Below the pieces are notes generated by a model. The model made no database searches. It saw nothing but the letters and a program-made list of their open reading frames with translations, and was not told the origin of the DNA. From positions 62,001 to 126,000 of the forward strand of contig JAJSPD010000061.1 in the NCBI GenBank assembly GCA_021307315.1: a DNA stretch of 64,000 nucleotides, in the 5' to 3' direction. Every line of letters starts with the position of its first letter. Position 1 is the stretch's first letter. Both the position numbers and the translations under genes were made by a program. Below, in pieces: positions 61,539 through 64,000 of the stretch. Source of the stretch: Bisporella sp. PMI_857 (taxonomy: Eukaryota > Ascomycota > Leotiomycetes > Helotiales > Helotiaceae).

Positions 61539-64000
61539 GCCGAAATCTTGAAATAATTTCCGCAAGCGCAGTTTTGTGTCACCATGAGGTTTATGTGTGC
61601 TCCGCCTTTACGGAATTGATTTTGAGGCAATTTCTTCTTTTTAAAGTCCCAGCTCGAACACTGTCCACCGTGATGTTCAAATTTTCGCGTATTTTTTTCA
61701 TGAGGAAGGGATACCTTAACTTGACAGCGTTGTACCGCATATTTTTACCAGCTCATCTCCATGCGTCTTCACCAGTGTGCCGGAAGCACAGCGCGTTTGC
61801 CCCTTGACCTCTGGAGACATTTCGTTCCGGAGCATGTCCCGCTGGACTCTAAAATTGTCCGCAGAGCCGCTGAGAATATCTCAAGTGTAGCCCTATTGGA
61901 AGACTAAACTCGCCTTCTATACGTTAGGTGTCTCTAACAGGGGTTGACAATGGTTTCGGCTCTTGCTTGATTGAAAGTGGTGGATCGGTCGCCAAGAGGG
62001 AGAAGCTTCGATAAGAGTTTAGTCTGTCGACTCATCTATCTAAAGCTTTGGATTTATGGGGGCCTGGCCTTCACGGTGCCGAATGCTGAATTTCTAAAGG
62101 AGCAGATTTAAGTATAGCAAGCCAATTGTCTCTTTACCAGAACGGAACGCTGTAAATCAAGACGAAGACGACCATATACATGACACTCCCCTGATTATAC
62201 TTGTGTTATTGAGGACGTTCTCAAAAGATTTATACATATACCACGTTTGTCGAAATTCTAAAATCTGAAATGAGCTTTCCGTGGTTAACCCCAAACTTGG
62301 GGTTACTGAGGCAAGGACTATAACTTTTCTGGGATCCCGACCTCAGGGCTGCCTACAGGGCTAAGGTGCATTGGTTGGTACTGTGTATTGAAGTAGACCG
62401 AATATTAAGGCTCTTCACATAGAAGCAAAGACGTTACAAAGCTAGTAAGGCAAGTCGTAGATTGCTAACTAAAGTATGGATTTGAGCACAAGGTTCCCAG
62501 TTAATGAACAGTCTATCTTCTTACAGAGCTCCTTACGTTCGTAGGACGTACTAGGCACCCGCGTCCATCGCATGGCTTCAACCTTCCTCCCAATTCCGTT
62601 ATAGTGAGCGTATAGGTGATCCTGTCCTAGGACTCCTTTTGTTCTAAGAATTCGCCCGCAGCCTTGCTTATCCTGGAACATTTATCCGCCGATCATGGCA
62701 AAAACACCATGGACTCGGATCTTTAGTCGCCGACATTTCGTAAATATGAAAAATTTCACTATACCATTTTATACAGTGATACCCTCGATCATAATGGACT
62801 CTCTGCTATAGTCATAGCAGGAGAAATATATCAAATCAAAATTCGGAAAGAGTAGTTCTAAATCACATAACTGGCCAACTGCTCAAGACGGCAAAGTGCC
62901 CTGTAATAGGGGATATCAATGTGTACAATGTAGCATGGCCGAAAAAACCTAAGATTGTGTTTGGTACTCAGAAAATGGGCACGCTAACTAACTGGGCACA
63001 CTAAGTATATAAGCAACCTATGCATTACCTGAGCCTTCTCTCAACGCGTGGCTTTCATTGCCGAGATTCTCTTATCAATGTTCTGTGCAAGGATTGCCAA
63101 TAGGCAACAGCTACAGTCAATTTTCTAATTAAAGACATCGCAACGCTATTACTCTTTTGATTTAATTGAGTTATACATGAGAGTTAAGAAGGGTGAATTC
63201 TCCTCTGAATGAAGCCGCAATCAGCCTGACTCCTATAAGTACAGAATGCCTCGTTTAGGCTTGATAAAAGCAAGTAATATCATTGGATAGAAGAACAAAC
63301 ATGCTATTTCCTAACCTGGCGGATGTAAGTTATGGCCTTGATCAACATGTGCCTTCAGCACCTGTATTGTAACACAGCATCTGAATTGTAACACACTTAA
63401 GAGAAGAGAAGCCAGATTCTTCAGTATGTGCTGGGAGAACTATCGCGACTGATTATCTTCAGAAGAGCGTACGCCGCCAGCTGGCTGTGTTAGTGTGGTG
63501 TCACATAACAACAGTTTGTGTCAGGCTTTGAAGGTATACGAAGACAACTCAGATTAGATTCAAAAGGCGTGGAACACTACGTGAAATTATGGTCGCAGCC
63601 AGCTGCTGGACCTCTCGTAAGGCTTACCCGACTGTGGGCTTAAATGGACAGTGATGGTTCTGAGTAAGCACAGCCTCGAGCAAGCGGTATGTAAGTAGCC
63701 CGGGGCCGCCTGCAGGCTTCGGAATTAGCCTTCCGTATTGCCATGTGGCAGACATCTAGGGCTTTGCTATTAAGCAGGCGCACCTACAGCCTTGCCATTT
63801 GATGCAGGCCGAGAAGTAAACTTACAACCCGCCTTAGACTCGTTAAGCCTGCTGTGCTAATCTTGTGGCAGCCTTGAGATAGTTTTGATTTTCTAGAAGG
63901 AGATAATAGCTGACGCTCCGTCTCTGTATCCACCCACTTTTCTGAAACCATCAGTTGCATACTTCAATCGGAATTAAAATTAGTTTTCCCATTTTTCGAA
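61539..64000. other. Intergenic, no supportable gene
   Basis: About 2.5 kb. Open frames (for example minus strand 62469-62681) show no recognisable domain. No tRNA, LTR or inverted-repeat pair was recognised. Two short direct copies (ttgtaacacagcatctgaa-like) occur near 63366-63395. Confidence 0.45.

Noticed and set aside
62469..62681. 70-codon minus-strand frame near the right end
   Set aside because: No domain recognised, no neighbouring exon joins it, and it lies in non-coding-looking DNA.

Overview
The window is nuclear DNA of a filamentous ascomycete (Pezizomycotina). The genes are broken by many short GT-AG introns of about 50-70 bp with CTGAC/CTAAC-like branch sites. The gene families are typical of such fungi: HET, Zn2Cys6, bZIP-DUF3425, PDR-type ABC, cutinase, GH18/GH64 and BVMO-like flavoproteins. 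Transposon relics are frequent. Exon structures below were assembled by hand from splice signals, and every intact model keeps one open frame throughout. No database search was possible.

Layout. 0-3.6 kb: a secreted cysteine-rich protein running off the left edge, a gypsy integrase fragment and a HET relic. 5-7.2 kb: a multi-pass membrane protein. 8.8-12.1 kb: an unusual GH64-CBM6-GH18 fusion (beta-1,3-glucanase plus chitinase). 13.4-24 kb: gene-poor DNA with two MITE-like elements, a third element with terminal inverted repeats of about 100 bp, a small secreted cysteine-rich protein, a SET-MYND protein, and relics of an amidase, an unknown gene and a beta-lactamase-like gene. 24.3-28.3 kb: a Zn2Cys6 regulator convergent with an MCT-type MFS transporter. 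30.8-31.8 kb: a cutinase-like esterase.

33.6-61.5 kb is the most interesting part, a candidate catabolic cluster. It holds a truncated Zn2Cys6 protein, two BVMO-like flavoproteins, a PDR ABC transporter, two SDRs, an HSL-type alpha/beta hydrolase, an MFS sugar-type transporter, a bZIP-DUF3425 regulator and a 4CL-like acyl-CoA ligase with a C-terminal SKI. Together they could take up a ketone, oxidise it to an ester, hydrolyse it, oxidise the alcohol and activate the acid. Most cluster promoters carry copies of GAGTCAGC/T, and the promoter of the bZIP gene itself carries them as an inverted repeat, which suggests one regulon. A 5-kb Ty1/copia element with near-identical LTRs and a perfect 5-bp target duplication has inserted between the first BVMO and the rest.

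61.5-64 kb contains no gene that I can support.
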